Assembly (NCBI GenBank): GCA_965208815.1
Contig: OZ242357.1
Location: 3,100,001 to 3,164,000 of the forward strand
Reading direction: 5' to 3'
DNA: 64,000 nucleotides
Origin: Bin55 sp009840545
GTDB taxonomy: Bacteria; Pseudomonadota; Gammaproteobacteria; Pseudomonadales; Azotimanducaceae
The translations under genes were made by a program, and so were the position numbers. The notes beneath the pieces are model-generated. The model saw nothing but the letters and a program-made list of their open reading frames with translations, was not told the DNA's origin and made no database searches. Numbering within the stretch: position 1 is the first letter of the stretch; the number at the start of each line of letters is the position of its first letter. Shown here piece by piece: positions 63,329 through 64,000 of the stretch.

Positions 63329-64000
63329 GCGTCCAATTCGTCCGCGACACTTGCCAGGTATGTTTTAAGCACGGTGAAGTAACGAGGTATATCCATGAGG
63401 AACGAGTCGTGTCCCATATTGCTCACGATGTTTGCGCTGACTGTGGATTTTCCAGCCGCGACAAGAGCATCAACAATTTCGTTGGACCGTTCAGGGGAAA
63501 AACGCCAATCGCTCGAAAAGGAGATCACCAGAAATTTCGCCGTCGCAGGTTGGAGAGTGTCCACTAGATTATCGTTGTGTTCAATCGCGGGATCAAAGTA
63601 GTCCAAAGCTCGCGTGACTAATACATAGGTGTTGGGGTCGAACGTCTGTGCGAACCGGGATCCTTGGTAGTGCAAATAGCTTTCAACTTGGAACTGGACA
63701 TCGCGTCCCTGTTCAATGTCTCCGGACTTTACTTCACGCCCAAATTTCGTCCCCATTGAGTCGTCCGATAGATAAGTGACGTGTCCAATCATGCGGGCGA
63801 GCCCAAGACCGGGTAGTGCTTCGTCTGATGAACCATCGACCGAGTCCATTTTGATTGCCAGGCGGGCGATTTCGTTGAACGCGATATTTTGTGCCGAGAG
63901 TTTGGGAGCGCAAGCGATGAGTACGGCGTGCCCAATTCGATCAGGATAGTCGATAGCCCACTGTAGGGCTTGCATTCCTCCGAGGCTGCCTCCGATAACG
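63325..64000 (-). CDS. metX: Homoserine O-acyltransferase MetX, N-terminus cut by window edge
   Basis: About 225 C-terminal residues. The nucleophile elbow GGSLGGMQALQWAIDYPD lies at the window edge. The rest of the triad is in FLVISFSSDWRFSPERS (Asp) and VSNMGHDSFLMD (His). Acylates homoserine, with acetyl- or succinyl-CoA; the distinguishing residues cannot be judged from this part. First visible gene of the metX-to-hemW unit. Confidence 0.95.
   Translation of the reverse strand, partial: VIGGSLGGMQALQWAIDYPDRIGHAVLIACAPKLSAQNIAFNEIARLAIKMDSVDGSSDEALPGLGLARMIGHVTYLSDDSMGTKFGREVKSGDIEQGRDVQFQVESYLHYQGSRFAQTFDPNTYVLVTRALDYFDPAIEHNDNLVDTLQPATAKFLVISFSSDWRFSPERSNEIVDALVAAGKSTVSANIVSNMGHDSFLMDIPRYFTVLKTYLASVADELDA

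Noticed and set aside
1..64000. CRISPR arrays and tRNA/rRNA genes
   Set aside because: No regularly spaced direct repeats of 24-40 bases, cas genes, complete tRNA or rRNA sequence was seen. The only periodic repeats are the 12-bp clusters at 55200-56132.

Overview
The window looks like a chromosome segment of a Gammaproteobacterium, probably an uncultured marine or host-associated lineage. The best taxonomic cue is the right-hand end, where metX, metW, a DUF4426 gene, rdgB and hemW lie in the order common in Pseudomonas-like gammaproteobacteria. RpoH, TrmB and a TonB-dependent receptor agree with this. Host genes have moderate GC. Two insertion sequences are visibly much GC-richer and look like recent arrivals. 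Several genes are broken (a ferritin-like gene, a membrane-anchored protein, a receptor copy), so some gene decay is under way.

Layout. 1-3600: a TonB-dependent receptor running off the left edge, then the decayed 5' end of one or two further receptor genes. 3900-8250: small envelope proteins, a TPR/TonB_C protein, a broken anchored protein and a frameshifted ferritin-like gene. 8248-13106: a compact four-gene operon with a MotA/TolQ/ExbB-type channel protein, an ExbD-like partner, a large double-anchored protein and a double FGE-fold protein. 13173-14848: a complete GC-rich IS just upstream of that operon. 14992-18163: a carboxylesterase, a Ser/Thr kinase and a SelW-type selenoprotein with an in-frame UGA. 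18206-22180: thiC-thiO-thiS-thiG behind a TPP riboswitch. 22412-33062: an outer-membrane barrel, an AbiEii-like nucleotidyltransferase, a flavin halogenase with a frameshift at an A-run, small membrane proteins, a TonB_C protein and two paralogous membrane-anchored helical-repeat proteins. 33201-44617: an OFA-type MFS transporter, a solute-binding protein paired with a HAMP sensor, a TPP enzyme, a nucleoside hydrolase, thiD-thiE-tenI, a class III aminotransferase and an ammonium transporter. 44693-47848: a second copy of the GC-rich IS, itself split by an IS256-family element. 48079-53879: two serine hydrolases, rpoH preceded by a CIRCE operator, trmB and a PhyH dioxygenase. 54017-56262: a Fic protein bordered by clusters of a 12-bp repeat. 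56263-64000: an enoyl-CoA hydratase, a third helical-repeat paralogue, then HEPN, hemW, rdgB, DUF4426, metW and metX on the minus strand.

How the genes work together. Thiamine synthesis is split between two loci that together cover the pyrimidine branch (ThiC, ThiD), most of the thiazole branch (ThiO, ThiS, ThiG) and coupling (ThiE, TenI-like); no thiF or thiL is seen here. MetX/MetW supply O-acylhomoserine for methionine. CIRCE upstream of rpoH suggests that the HrcA repressor controls the heat-shock sigma factor. The most likely undescribed systems are the channel/FGE-fold operon (8248-13106) and the three dispersed helical-repeat paralogues. The selenoprotein and the AUU-started thiS are genes that ordinary ORF calling would miss.
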